Assembly (NCBI RefSeq): GCF_028502605.1
Contig: NC_079234.1
Coordinates: forward strand, 1,550,001-1,614,000
Reading direction: 5' to 3'
From: Trichoderma breve
Taxonomy: Eukaryota; Ascomycota; Sordariomycetes; Hypocreales; Hypocreaceae
Length of the DNA: 64,000 bases
Shown here: one piece after another, positions 20,367 to 32,139 of the stretch
Position numbering within the stretch: position 1 is the stretch's first letter
How the letters are laid out: each line of letters opens with the position of its first letter
Position numbers and translations under genes: made by a program
The notes under the pieces: model-generated
Told to the model about the DNA's origin: nothing
Databases searched by the model: none
The model's input: only the letters and a program-made list of their open reading frames with translations

Positions 20367-23365
20367 TGTAGTAATTTGGTACTTTCTTCAAGATAGTCCG
20401 TGGTGAGTGGTGATTGCAGAGAGTGAAGTGAACAAAGGATGTTGGCTAGCTTTTAATTATCAATAGGTTAGAGCCCAGACCGTCTAAAAGATAAAGAACC
20501 CACTCAGGGGCTTCCAAGGCGCGTGAATGAGCTCTTAGATGTGCTCCTAGGTAGGGAAAAGCTGTGAACAGCTTCACCCAACAACACACCTCTACTAAGA
20601 AGCAAGGTAGTAGTCATCTACTACAGGCTAACACTGCTCGTATACGTACTTCCTATTCCGTCTTTCACCGCTGCTTTGCACCGACGCATTAATCTAGAAT
20701 GTCTTTCTTGTCCATTCGGAATCAGAATGAGCTCCAGATAGACATGGATGGCCCTGCAGTTGCCACATCCCGCAGTACGGAGTAGTGGTGGTGAAGTTGC
20801 AAGGGTTTGTCACATGTTGACGACCTGTCATGCCCACAATTCTAGGGGAGCAGGGGAAGCCAACGACAACGACCAACAAATGTAGGTACCAATTACGAAA
20901 CGAAAAACACGCAATACTAATTGAACATGATCCACGGACAGTTAGTATTGAGACTATGAGCCCACGTACATAAGTAGTCTTGCTCAATGTGAGACTTAAA
21001 GACCAGTAGTGGCTACGCTAATGCCTAGGCTTCAAGTAACGCTCTTTATGCTCCTAGACATAGCACTGCAAATTGACTGAGTGAATGCCCGTGGAGATAG
21101 GGAAAACGGCCGCAGGCGTTCGCTGCGCCCCTGATGCTCTGGAGAAAATACTAGTACTAGTATAGCTTGACCAACAGTATGACAGGTAAGGCTTGCCAAT
21201 GCTACTTACTGCCGTTCGAGAAATGAGTCGACCCGCTACGTCCACATTTATCCGTTGTAGACCTAGCTAACATGAGGCGTAGCTCGTCTTATCCAAGTTC
21301 AAACAGACTAAGGCAAGGGACAGGAGTTCGGCATTCGCATTAAGAATCCCACATACAATCTTAACGCTTATACGAACACTGTACCGCGGATTTTATACCA
21401 TCTACTGCAGCTGTTGCCGCGACACAACTCACATAGTTATATCTAGGAAAGAAATGTAAGACCCTAGTCTTTACTATTTCATAGTGCCGTTATTCCGTAA
21501 TTCCGATTTGCAGATATACACGTACGGCACGGAGGGTTCTATCTGGTACCGCCTTCATACTGCACATGCGACGGGCATGCTATGGGGGTGGAGTGCTTCG
21601 ACTCCATGATCAATACAGGGGGAGGCTCAACTGCTTTCGAGCTTCCACGATAGGACCGAGGAAGGTTCGTTTTGGTATCCATGCCAAGCGGTGTCAAAAA
21701 TGTGTCAAAACCATGATAGGAGGCCCACAGGGCAAAAGACGTTGTGTCCCCTCATACCTTGGCGAAAGGGCAAATCTCAAGGCGCCCTTGGCTGCTTGCT
21801 TCCATGTGCCATTATATATTCTGAGGAACACGAAGTGGCTTTACCGCAGCTGCTTACAAAGGAGTTTCCGGAATTGACATGTTGCAAATGAAAAGTAATC
21901 TCAGCCCAGAATTGCCCAGTATCAGGGTAGTTGTACCGAATATGGGCAGCAAGGAGCAACATCCGTAAGCCGAAAACAAGGTACGAGTGCCGCGGCAGAT
22001 TATCTGTTTTTAGCAATTTTCCCAATCGATTGACACGTAGCGAGAACCTAGCGCCGCACTAGCCACCGGCATCCCCTTTCCTCTCCCCCGTGCGGGCGAA
22101 GAAACCTCGCGTGACCGATTGCTCTCTCTGCGATTTGGAAGGATTATAGCAACGATTCAGAGATATCAGTTGCAATTGGACGAATTGCCCCGGAGAATAG
22201 AATTGTTAAATGGAACGAAGAATTGTTGCTTTTGAATTGAGCATCTGAATAGTTGAATTACTCATCATTCGTGGTTCTGACAACGCTACGTGTATATGAG
22301 CTTATGTCGAGATATGAGCTGACCCCTGTTTTCATGCCTTGCTTATGCCAGTAATTCTCGTACACAAAGGGCTTGCACGTGGGAGTGCTTTGCTCGGCGA
22401 TAACACAAAGAACCGAAAGAATACTAATACGGAGTACAGTACGGAGCAGTAATGGCAGAGGGAAACAAGGTGCTTTACTCCGTATGTAATACGCACTCGT
22501 AAGTTTCGTTCAAGGCCTGTACAGTAGTGCTAGGGTCTTTATATGGATCCGGAACAATACGGAGGACATGTTCTTCCAGCAGGCCACCTCCAAGCTAGAC
22601 AGATACGACGGCCGCTTCTCATGTGCTAGCAATCGGGTGATGTCCGCCTTCGGCAAATAGCATTAGGACTAGGACAAGCCAATTCTACTGCGTAGTCGTA
22701 CTAGGGAGCTTAGCTGTGGCACTTCGTTGCCGCGGAAGGCTGTGTCTATCCCCGAGGGCGTAAAAAGTGAGCAGTTCTACAACTTCTCGGCTCGACGAAG
22801 AGGCACATCTTTTCCTTTTACAGATATCAACCAGCACCCGAGAAAGAGGGGCCGAAGAGTCATTTTTGTAGGCTAGGATCCAATTACTGACTAAAGAAAG
22901 GCGCTACATTGCTTCCCCCGCAAGATTTAGTGTAACATTCATGTACCATCCCTGTCAGAATACAACTGGACTAACTCAGCTCCCTCCCCTGTCAACTGCT
23001 GACATGGATAGAGAATGGGTCGTTTTCAACCCACTCCGTTCGCGCTTTAAACAGTAGGCCGTATCGATCTTTGCCCGCAGGAAGAACCAGTTGAACTCGG
23101 TACCCCTGAGGTGCACTGTTGAAACAACGGCAATTTTTCTCGAAAACAGGGAGCTGTAGTAAATTGGATCAGTGCAAATCCTTTGTATTAAGTAATCAAA
23201 CGGTTATGAAGTCCGTAGTAGTAGGTACTTGTACTCCCTATGCCCTGAAGAGGCAGGCAAAGCAAAAATACTGGATAAACAACCTGATGCCGCTGGATAC
23301 CTCTTCTCTCTCCTCCACATACCCGCTTCACCTCCCACAGTCAGGCATGAGAATAAGGTGCCACG
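20367..23365. other. Gene-poor 3 kb region with scattered TACGGAGTA motifs
   Basis: No supportable gene. TACGGAGTA occurs at 20776-20784. ATACGGAGTA at 22427-22436 forms an inverted pair with TACTCCGTAT at 22476-22485. Such short motifs recur in intergenic DNA of some entomopathogenic and mycoparasitic fungi, but I cannot assign them to an element here. Short ORFs at 21566-21891 have no recognised domain. Confidence 0.4.
22427..22485. repeat. Inverted 10-bp pair of the ATACGGAGTA motif
   Basis: ATACGGAGTA (22427-22436) and its exact reverse complement TACTCCGTAT (22476-22485) are separated by 39 bp. A further partial copy, ACGGAGCAG, sits between them at about 22441. Confidence 0.7.
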
Positions 23366-24683
23366 ATGAGCCCAAGGGATAGTTTTTGGTCGGTTATGGT
23401 GGCGTTTGTTGTCATCAACAGCGTCACAGTTGGGTTGAGACTATGGCTTCGGATTACAAGTGGGAGCTTTGGATATGACGACTGGGCTACATGCGTTGCT
23501 TTTGTGAGAAACGGACTTTACCAACCTTCCGTCCCGGTCTATTAACCCATTGATATGCAGGGCGTCTTTGTTGTCTTCTGTGCGTTTGAGTTCCAGGCCC
23601 TTGGTTATGGGTATGGGGCCACGGAGATGCTGCCTGGATACAATCCAATATTAGCAGCCGAGGTAGGTTGTTCTCATTGGCCTCAAGACTGATCGCAAGG
23701 TTAATGATTTCGCAGTTCTTCGTCATAGCGCAGCTGTTGTATCTTGTCGCGCAGCTGGCTGCAAAGATCAGTGTGGCGTTGGTCCTCTACCGCATCGCTA
23801 CAATGGCGCCTCTGATACGAAAGATTCTGATCGCCTCCATGGTTATTCTGTCTATCGTGTCTGTGGTATCAATCTTCATATTTGGTTTCCAATGTCGTCC
23901 TCTTTCAGTCGCTTGGGGTGTTGGCACTGGCACATGTCTACCCGGATCAACCATCGCCAATACAGCATATGCTGTATCTGCTGCAGACATTCTCTTTAGT
24001 TGGTTATATGGAGTACGTGATCTGACTTCAAAAAGCCCATATTCCCAAGGCCGAATATTGTCTATATTTGCAAATAAATATCAATGGCTCCATGACTGAC
24101 TCTTGGGAATCAACAGCTTATGCCAATTTACTTGCTCTGGAGCGTCCAGATCAGCATGCGAACAAAGATTGTCGTGTCAGTTCTGCTGGGTTTTGGCGCA
24201 GTGTAAGGAGTATCAATTCCTTTTGAGAACAACTTTGGTGCTAATAAGGGGTAACTTAGGAGCTGCATTGCCACCATTTTGCGACTCAACTATGCGATTA
24301 TGGTTTCTTCGCTACCGTCTACTGCCGCAGCACAGGCTGTCAACTTGCTTCTAACGGCAACGATCTAGTATGCTGAGCCTACCGTGGACACAATAGCCAA
24401 GATACTAACCAACATGTGTAGTTCCGCAACTGAAGTCGGCCTGGCAATCTTCTGTGCTTCGCTTGCTGCGCTGAAGCCGCTATTGAAATTCATCCCTTGG
24501 ATCCCTGGGTCTTCCAAAGGCACTTCAAAATTCGAAAGTAATAATCTCGAGCCACGAGGCCCAAGCATTCGCCTTCAAGATCGACATGCGGATACAGGGA
24601 GCGAGGAGAGCATTCTCCCAAGTAACCAGCAGCATCACATCCAGAAAACGACACATTATGAAGTCAGCTATGAGTCGCACTAG
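23366..24683 (+). CDS. PTH11-like integral membrane protein (fungal rhodopsin-domain family)
   Basis: Seven-helix plasma-membrane protein of the fungal-specific PTH11/SAT5-type family. Six exons: 23366-23503, 23561-23662, 23716-24012, 24117-24202, 24260-24367, 24422-24683 (330 residues, all joins in frame). Family marks: RLWLRITSGSFGYDDW after the first helix, then long hydrophobic helices (FFVIAQLLYLVAQLAAKISVAL; a second from about 23820), a Cys-containing loop (FGFQCRPLSVAWGVGTGTCLPG), the TAYAVSAADILF helix, LPIYLLW-type segment (LMPIYLLW) and the C-terminal EVGLAIFCASLAALKPLL helix. It ends in a polar tail of about 65 residues. The apparent TAG at 24366 is spliced out by the 54-bp intron 24368-24421. 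A role in sensing surface or host cues is known for Pth11 itself, but is only inferred here. Confidence 0.85.
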
Positions 24684-27291
24684 AGGCTTCTACGAATTTT
24701 TGGCAATCCCAGGGGTATTGTCTACCCTTGGAACTCAAAAGCATTTTGAATTTTTTTTTGTTACCCGTTATAGACTTATAGCTACCTGGTGTAGCGAGGA
24801 TTGTTCCTCACTAGTAGTAATATTCATTTTTCTTTCTGCTATTCAATAGCCTACTTATAAATATTCTTTTGGCTGGCTTTTAGCCAGCGCTATTAATGTC
24901 TTTGACAGTTAAACTGCACTGCGATTGAAGAGTTGCCCCCTTTCGAACAATCTGATGGCCAATATCTAACATGGGAAGGTCTTGCACAGAGCTCATAAAG
25001 CCGAATTACGGATGCATTGGCCACCAGTTTTCACCCCGTAATACCCCTTACGTTCATGTACATGGTAAGTAAGCATATGCGACAGACGAAGAGTCAACGA
25101 AGCCCCTTTTCGTTTCAGAATACTCGGATTTAACACACACATTACTACAGCACCAAGCTCCCATGACCAAGTATGGGAAACGAACGGCATATTGCGACCA
25201 ATAAACAAAGAAACTAGTAGTAAATCTATTTATTTTCCGGCAGATTTGCAACCGTATCCATCGTTTGAGTTGCGGATCATGGCGATTAATTCTCCGTATC
25301 AGTTGGATGCTGTCGCTGCGGGTATTTACTTACCCAGCTGCATCGTAAATGAATAAGCATATTTCAGGCCCCCGTCATGGTGAGTCAAGTAGACTCATTC
25401 ATACAAACAGTTGGGTGAAATTTCAACTGTTGCAAGCTCCACTTTACGAAGAGCGTGGGAATCCTTTCAAGGGGCATACAAATACACCGCCGCCTATCTC
25501 TTAAAATGGCGGTGTTTTTTGTAGCCCGCATTGCCGACGTCCTACTCTAGAAACTTGACCGAGCTGAGCTGGGATGCCTAAAGCGGGTATTAACTAATTG
25601 AGCAGCTGCAGAAAATTTGAATCTCGTTTCTCGTAAGGCACTGGACGGCAGGGTAATTGATTGGCTTTAGAGAACCAGCTTAGGGTTGTGGGGGATTGCC
25701 CTTGCAGAAGACAAAATAATTATCGACCAGGTATCTGGACTTAACATCGGTATCGGAATTAGTATCGATAGATGATTGCGCAGAGCCGCTCACAATCCAG
25801 GATTCAACTCCATCTGCGATCGAGAGGGCACACTCTTAAACAGTTATATTGTGATAACCCCTCGATGCCTTTCGTTTTGCGGCTACAATCCGTCACTGAA
25901 CGCCCACCATATGCGGAGTGGCAGACAACCCCATTGCCGAGAAAGATTAACTTCATTCTCATACAAAGTACGGAGTGCACTTTACTGTTTAGCATCTTAG
26001 TCCAAAGAAAAGGGGTAGTGCTAGTCTCAAAATAAGGGCTTACTGGTATACAAGTTTTCTATACGAACGGGTTACCAGTTTTGGACAGATCTTCTCATGC
26101 CGAAACGCCCTATGATGGTGCGATTCCGTACCTGTAGGGACTGCAGTATGCACGTCCAGCAACGAGACAAAGGGGAGATTTTCTTTTAATAAGAAATTGA
26201 GCAAAGTCTACTGATTCCCCTATAGCAATTAATGATTGGCAAAGCTCAGAGATAATTAGAAGGTCAACTGCGTCTGATCTTCGGACATGGCGAAAGGCCT
26301 CGATCACCAGCGGATTTCCACAGCATAATGTAAGCTAACACGGAGATGCCAAATTATAGATCGGTAATCCGGCACATTTCGGCAGTTCGGCAACAACACT
26401 TAGTAATATCGACGTGATATAACAGGAGGACGTGATACACAGCTATTTGAAGCGTTCTAACGTAGGAATAGACGATCTATTTCTTTTAGTTTTAGTACTC
26501 TTGTTGGTAAATAGTAGGTTGTCTTGCAAAATATTGCCTCCGTTGCGAATATATGTATTGTATGAGAATGAAGTATGTTATGCTGCAATATGAAAAAAAG
26601 GTGAAACGAAGGAATAATTCAATAATTATAGAGAACTGGAAAATCTGGTAGGAATATGTGTCACCATATCTTCCCATCGAGCAGCATATTCTCTCAAGTC
26701 AAAGGTGAGTTGATGCATCGACATTAATTGCTACTCATTCTCAAAAATCTCCACATCCCTTAGTAGAACTTCTTCATAATCAGAGTGGTTATTTTTGTGC
26801 ACATCATAGGCTATGGCGGCAGCAAATTGCTCCATGAGGAGATCCCGAGGATCGGATCGCCTGGGGATGATATACAGACAGTGCCTTCGAATCTGTTCAT
26901 GAAAGACCCTTTTCAACAATTCATTTTTTCAATCAAGAGTCAGGTTTATCTTGCCAACACGATAGACAAGAGATTTATATTGAGAATACGTGAAATATTT
27001 GATTATCGATTGGTGAAACCTTATCATAAATCTAGAAAAAGAAAACAGTTTGGACACCGTCCTGATGACCCAGGAAAATTTGAACAAGAGACTTAGGCCC
27101 CTCGAGGACTCCATGTGTTCTTGATCAAGCTGATCAAGCTTGAGCTTTGGTGTGGGCGAATATGTTGCTCATCTGATACGGATACGACCAAAAAGGAGTA
27201 AATAACCGATAGTATTTTATGACTTTTAAAGGCAGTAAGTCAACATACATCTCAGATTATATGAGTTGCCTTAGGTTGGCAGTGAATCCCC
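24684..27291. other. Gene-poor 2.6 kb region
   Basis: Short ORFs only. A hairpin with 8-bp arms lies at 25484-25515, followed by a T run. A partial TACGGAGT motif is at 25969-25976. A 62-residue minus ORF at 26731-26919 is acidic and charged, with no recognised domain. No gene can be supported. Confidence 0.45.
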
Positions 27292-28689
27292 CTATGAAAC
27301 TGGCCGCTCATGAGACGGCCGCACGCCGAAGCCAGATTTCTCATACACCATATCTATGGCCTTCATCTGTGCTATACTTTGGTCTGCCGAAACCCATATG
27401 CCGTTTCCCCTGCGACCTTTGATTCGATTGACGAATTCTTCCAGCTGATATCGGTAAGACTTCCAGTAAAATTCGCCAGGTTGTTCCACGTCAATTTCCC
27501 GGAAAGAATGTACCGATTTGCACTTCTTTTCCGTCCACGTCTTGATGGGCTGCTGATCGTCTTTGTTGCGCACTTCATACGTATCTTCTGTATCGATGCG
27601 ATTATATATGGTGGCAAACATGTGCCCGTAAAACACCACCTTTCGTGTCCGTATTTTCACTTGGTTGGGCCCGAGAGAATCGTCGTGAACTTCAACCCCT
27701 CGATGCAAAACTTCAATGTGGGGAAGTCGGAACTTTAACCATGATTCATTGTATGTTCCTTGTATCTCTCCGATCGCGCCGTTGGGGAATTGGAGTTTGG
27801 CCGTATACTCTGCGTCACAAAGCTCGCTCGCCGGCGGCACCGTTGGTTTCATATTACACTCGATGCAAGATTCTGGCTCTGATCCGAAGATAGCTCGTAG
27901 TGCCGATATTCCATATGATCCAATGTCCATGATTGCCCCGCCGGCCAAGGCATAGTTGTATCGTATGTCAGATGGTTTGATGATGCCCGTAGGGACTAAT
28001 ACCGTATGACTCGCATAAACCACGTCGGCTTGGCTGATTTGAGACATGAAGTATTCCCATGTCGGGTGGAAATTATAATGTACTGCTTCGAGCAAAAGAG
28101 GCGCTCCAGGCTTATTCAAGAGAGAGGAGTGAAAGAGCAGCTCCGCTTCTTCCGCATTGGATACAGATGGCTTCTCTAATAATACGTGTTTACCCTTTTC
28201 AAGTGCTGCCAGTGCCCAATGAAAATGAAGACCGTTTGGCAAAGCAATGTAAACAACATCAATGGATGGATCAGCAATCAAGGCTACATCTCACGGATCA
28301 GCACATATGCCTGTTTCCACGTGGCTCGTAGGCGGCGATCATGGCACACCAACAAGGTCAAAGAGCGAAAAGAAACAGCTTACCCTCATAAGAGTCTAGT
28401 ACCACTGGGATACCGTGTTTGTCGGCATATTGTTTTGCTTTTGCTTTATCTCGCGCGGCTACAGCTTGAATCACAACTTCCGGGTGGGTGCGGGCCGGGA
28501 TAAAAAGAGCATCCGGCCTAAGAGATTGAACATAAGTCTCGCTGCACATTTGAGCAATGCATGATGAAATGCTCACCCAATATTGGCGGCGCCCAGTATC
28601 CCAAAACGTATGGGATCGGGGGATTTGGGGACACTTGGCGGGTTAGACGCAGTGTAATTTCTGCGGAAAAAAGTAAACAAGCCCGCCAT
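27292..28689 (-). CDS. Gfo/Idh/MocA-family oxidoreductase (dihydrodiol dehydrogenase-like)
   Basis: NAD(P)-dependent sugar or dihydrodiol dehydrogenase family. Three exons: 28689-28577, 28517-28384, 28289-27292 (414 residues). Choosing the acceptor at 28518 rather than an earlier AG restores the family's continuous N-terminal Rossmann sequence: RFGILGAANIG followed directly by PDALFIPARTHPEV (about residues 29-52). Further marks: DVVYIALPNGLHFHW, the EKPSV motif with the conserved Lys-Pro, and GAIMDIGSYG, the (G/A)GGxxxDxGxY-type C-terminal domain signature with its catalytic-site Asp. There is no signal peptide; a cytosolic enzyme is expected. The short N-terminal extension rich in Phe/Arg could be a weak mitochondrial presequence. 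The substrate is unknown, and the neighbours give no pathway hint. Confidence 0.88.
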
Positions 28690-29482
28690 ATTGTACAGAG
28701 CTGTGTGTGTTTTGTGGATATACAGGCTAAGTCTTGAGGCTGTTGCTGAATAGACGCCAGTATTTATTCATCTGTGAGTGCGATTTAACGAACTGAAAGC
28801 GGTGTTTCCCCGGTATCTCGGTATCTCGTTATTTTGTCTGACGTCTCACTCAGCGCTGTTCCTTGATGTGAGACTCTGTCAAGCTATCAACGGGATCTAG
28901 CTTGGTGGCGGATGTTACTGAACTCTGCTGGTTTGCGGACAATGATGAGGTAGAAGCAAGATTAAATGAGGGCGAAAGATCTCCTCATTGAGATAAGACA
29001 TCGTACGGTAAGCACTAAAAAGCGCCATGGCATGAGATCTGGTACCAATCGCGAGGCTTAAAACTCGCCTCCACAAGATGACACATACTGTAGTAATTCT
29101 ACTGGTGATCCAGCTCACATGCTTCTATTGGTGCCCTACGAATGCTATGACTGTTTAACCTGTTTGCGGAGAACACGGGCATTCTATGCAATGGGGCAAC
29201 TGACTTTTTCCAACAGCAGAATCTCAATTTGAGAATAACAGCAGTCAACGAGCTAGAGATGTCGGAAACACCCTGAAACACGGACTTGGTGGGCTTGGTA
29301 CTGCTACGTATGCGAGTGAAGAGTCGCCAGGAACAATCACTTTCATTGAACCGCAACTATTCATAATGGTCGGTTTTGGTCTGAGTGGCATATCGAGAAG
29401 CGGACAAGGGTCATTGGTGAAAAATCGTCAAGTATATAAATATAGAATATGAGAATCAATACTTACATTCCATTCTAAAAAG
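28690..29482. other. Intergenic region
   Basis: Promoter side of the Gfo/Idh/MocA gene and 3' side of the next gene on the same strand. Short ORFs only; no feature supported. Confidence 0.55.
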
Positions 29483-31310
29483 CTATCCAAGCCGCACTTT
29501 GTGCCACATTCGTAAACATTCCTGCAAATCCATGGCCAGCGTCCCCTCCAACGCATCAGACGTGTCTTTGATCAAAGCAATTAACAACGTTGCCTCAGCA
29601 AATGTCGATTGGTTCTCTTGAATGGTCTGGTAGTCCGACTTTCTCATGCCTCCCATGTCCGCCCACGCCTTCCAAGTGTCCAGCATCTTGCAGATAGTCG
29701 ACGTGAATTCTCCGTCGCGAACCATGCGATGCAACATGAAACCAACAACTTCTTTTACCGACAAGGATTCGTCCCAGATATTTCGAGCTTTCAGCCATGT
29801 TAAACAATAATCGGCAACGAGTTTTGTGTCCCATTTCGGACTTTGCAGAGCTTCCATCGCCCGCTGGTCACGCTGCTGGTGTTGGGTTCTCATTTGATCT
29901 CGCACTGCATTGCGAACATTGATTAGTACGTTATACGGATGATTCATTCAAGAACCTGAAAGTTACTCACTGTCCTGCATTCGCTGCTCTGATTCTCTGC
30001 GCATCCTGTCTCTGACAGCCTGTTCACGCTGAGCTGGGGCCATTCTGGCCTCCGCCTCCATGGCTTGGCGCGATTCTCTGGTTCTTTGTGTGAACAAATC
30101 GAGAGAAGCGCCGTAGTCATGATGCTTGGTAGCCCACTCGGGTGTCTCCGACTCATCCACCATGCCGAGCAATACCAGGACGCCACACGGCACCGTTTCT
30201 TTTCTAGAAAACGACAGGATGTCATCCGGGATCTTGTAGTTCCACAGGATTGTCTGACTAGAAGTCCCATACGCTGTAACAGCGCTCGCAAACCAGACAC
30301 CGTTGGATTTTCGCGACTGTATGCGGAGATGTTCGATGTAGAGGCTCTCAGGCGTGCTGTTGCTGTGAAAACCTCCTTCTACCAGGGCTGTGACAAGCCC
30401 GGACAAGGATATCTCGCAAGTGATGTCGTTTTTCATGTTTGTGTGAACTTGATGCTCGATGGAGTTCGCATCGTCGTTGCTTGCTGCTACGCTAGCGCTG
30501 CCGCTCTGGATCTGGTCCTCATCAGCGTCCGGTGCCTTCTTCTCGTCCTTCTTCTCGTCCTTCTTCTCGTTAGAGGGCGTCAGTTCGCTTGATTTGCCAG
30601 CCAATGCTGGTAAGCGAACCCAGTATGGCGGGAGATGGGCGTGATCGCGAGTAATCCAGGAGCTGGACCATGCCACAGCAAGTGATAGATGTCCGTCTGA
30701 GTCGTCCAGCGGGGCAAGGTAAAGAGCCTTTTCTCTCCCATCAGGCGAGTTCATCAAAGAGCAGCCCACAGGAGCCCACAGTCCCGTGGATCTCAGTAAT
30801 TTCCAGCCATGGGGATCTGGGACAGCTCCGAGATCCAGAAGATAGGAAACCAGCTCGTCAAACGCGGCCTCGACCTGGGGCTGGCGCACCTGATCGGCAT
30901 ACTCGACGCGCTGAGTCTTCATCCCGATAGCATTCGTCTTCCAGTTAAAAGTTGTCCAGCTGCCGCCAGGAATCGAGCTGGGGTGGCGCGACAGGGTCCA
31001 GTACTCTGATCTGTTCTGAAACCTGTCCAAGGGCATGACGGCATATCGCGGCAACTCGATTTCGATGACGCGATTCACAACATCGCTACGTGTCAGTGCA
31101 GTCAGGCGACTTCGCCGGAGCATGCGCTTTATACGTGAGAGAGACGCGAGGGTTGCGAACGTATTGTAGAGAATAGGGAGAACTATTCACATGGTCAGCA
31201 GCTTTCACCAAGAATGATGATGATTGCTGTGTCGCGTTACCTCCCAGCACCGCCAATGGCACACCGATATAGGTGATGATGTCTGTCGGTGACTTGCCAC
31301 TGTCGGCCAT
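29483..31310 (-). CDS. Conserved fungal protein of unknown function, 567 residues
   Basis: Three exons: 31310-31241, 31182-29971, 29904-29483, all in frame. The N-terminus has one hydrophobic segment (DIITYIGVPLAVLGVLPILYNT, split by the first intron), so it may be membrane-anchored. Next comes a basic region (RIKRMLRRSRL), then VVNRVIEIELPRYAV, and a central domain with PGGSWTTFNW. Around the middle is a short tandem of KKDE units (EKKDEKKDEKK), likely a flexible acidic/basic linker. The C-terminal quarter is helical and Gln/Arg-rich (REQAVRDRMRRESEQRM), with coiled-coil character. I recognise this layout from uncharacterised ascomycete proteins but know no function. It lies 830 bp from the gliT-like gene, on the same strand, and may mark the left border of the ETP cluster. 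Confidence 0.75.
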
Positions 31311-32139
31311 CTTGATCTGAGACCTCGCAACTCAATCAATGGAGAACTCCAGGAGCTCAACTTTTGGCAACAGGAGAATAAGTTCCAGTTGAGATTCAAG
31401 AGAGATGAGGCGCAGTGAATAGCTGCCTGTTAGCCTCAGCTACTCATCTTGTTTGGTGTTAGCGCTGTGACTTGGGCATCTCAGCTGAACTCAGCCCTGG
31501 GATCCTAGACACAAAGTCCTACCAATTTTCCATTGGCTGGGGCAACAATTTTACAGCACAAAGCACTCTCAAGAGTTTACTGATGACTGAAATAAAATGA
31601 ACACACCGAGAAGATATCTTGTTCCGCCATCTTTGCATCCTGGACCTGAAGCATCATCAACAAGTGGAAGCAAGACAACACAAGACGAGGCCGCCCCAGT
31701 CTCAGATTTTCTTACGCCGGGTACCTGACGCTATCTCAGTTAGATGCTCCATAGTATGGATCAGCCTCAACCCCAGCTCAGGCTCCCGTCAAATCGACCA
31801 GGGCTTGTTCCCACTGAATATGACGGCCCGGGCTGACACAGCGACACCAGGCACCGAGGAGCAGATGAAGAATTGGCCGCCAGGGCGCTTTTCCTGGATG
31901 ACTTCGGCTACAGTCAATTAGTCGTCATGTAAAAGCACAATTGTCACTACAGGCCCTAGTAGCCTGATTGCTTTTGAATTGCACCTGTAAAGATTTTGTG
32001 TGCTATATTTTATACTTTGAGAGCGCAAAACACATTTGGGGGCTCCTCTTCTAACTGAATAATACCTGGAGCATTGCAATCCCCTTCCATCAACCAGTCG
32101 CAATTTTTCTCTACCTACTCATCAACAGCTACCTGTAAG
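31311..32139. other. Intergenic region, probable left border of the ETP cluster
   Basis: Between the start of the unknown 567-residue gene and the 3' end of the gliT-like gene. It includes the promoter of the former. ORFs at 31619-32103 lack recognisable domains. I saw no TCGGN3CCGA site here. Confidence 0.5.

Noticed and set aside
24366..24368. Apparent nonsense codon (TAG) inside the PTH11-like gene
   Set aside because: It is removed by a well-formed 54-bp intron (GTATGC, branch TACTAAC, acceptor TGTAG) that keeps the frame and the conserved helix.
28518..28576. Earlier acceptor in the first intron of the Gfo/Idh/MocA gene
   Set aside because: It would insert about eight residues in the middle of the Rossmann nucleotide-binding strand; the acceptor at 28518 gives the normal sequence.
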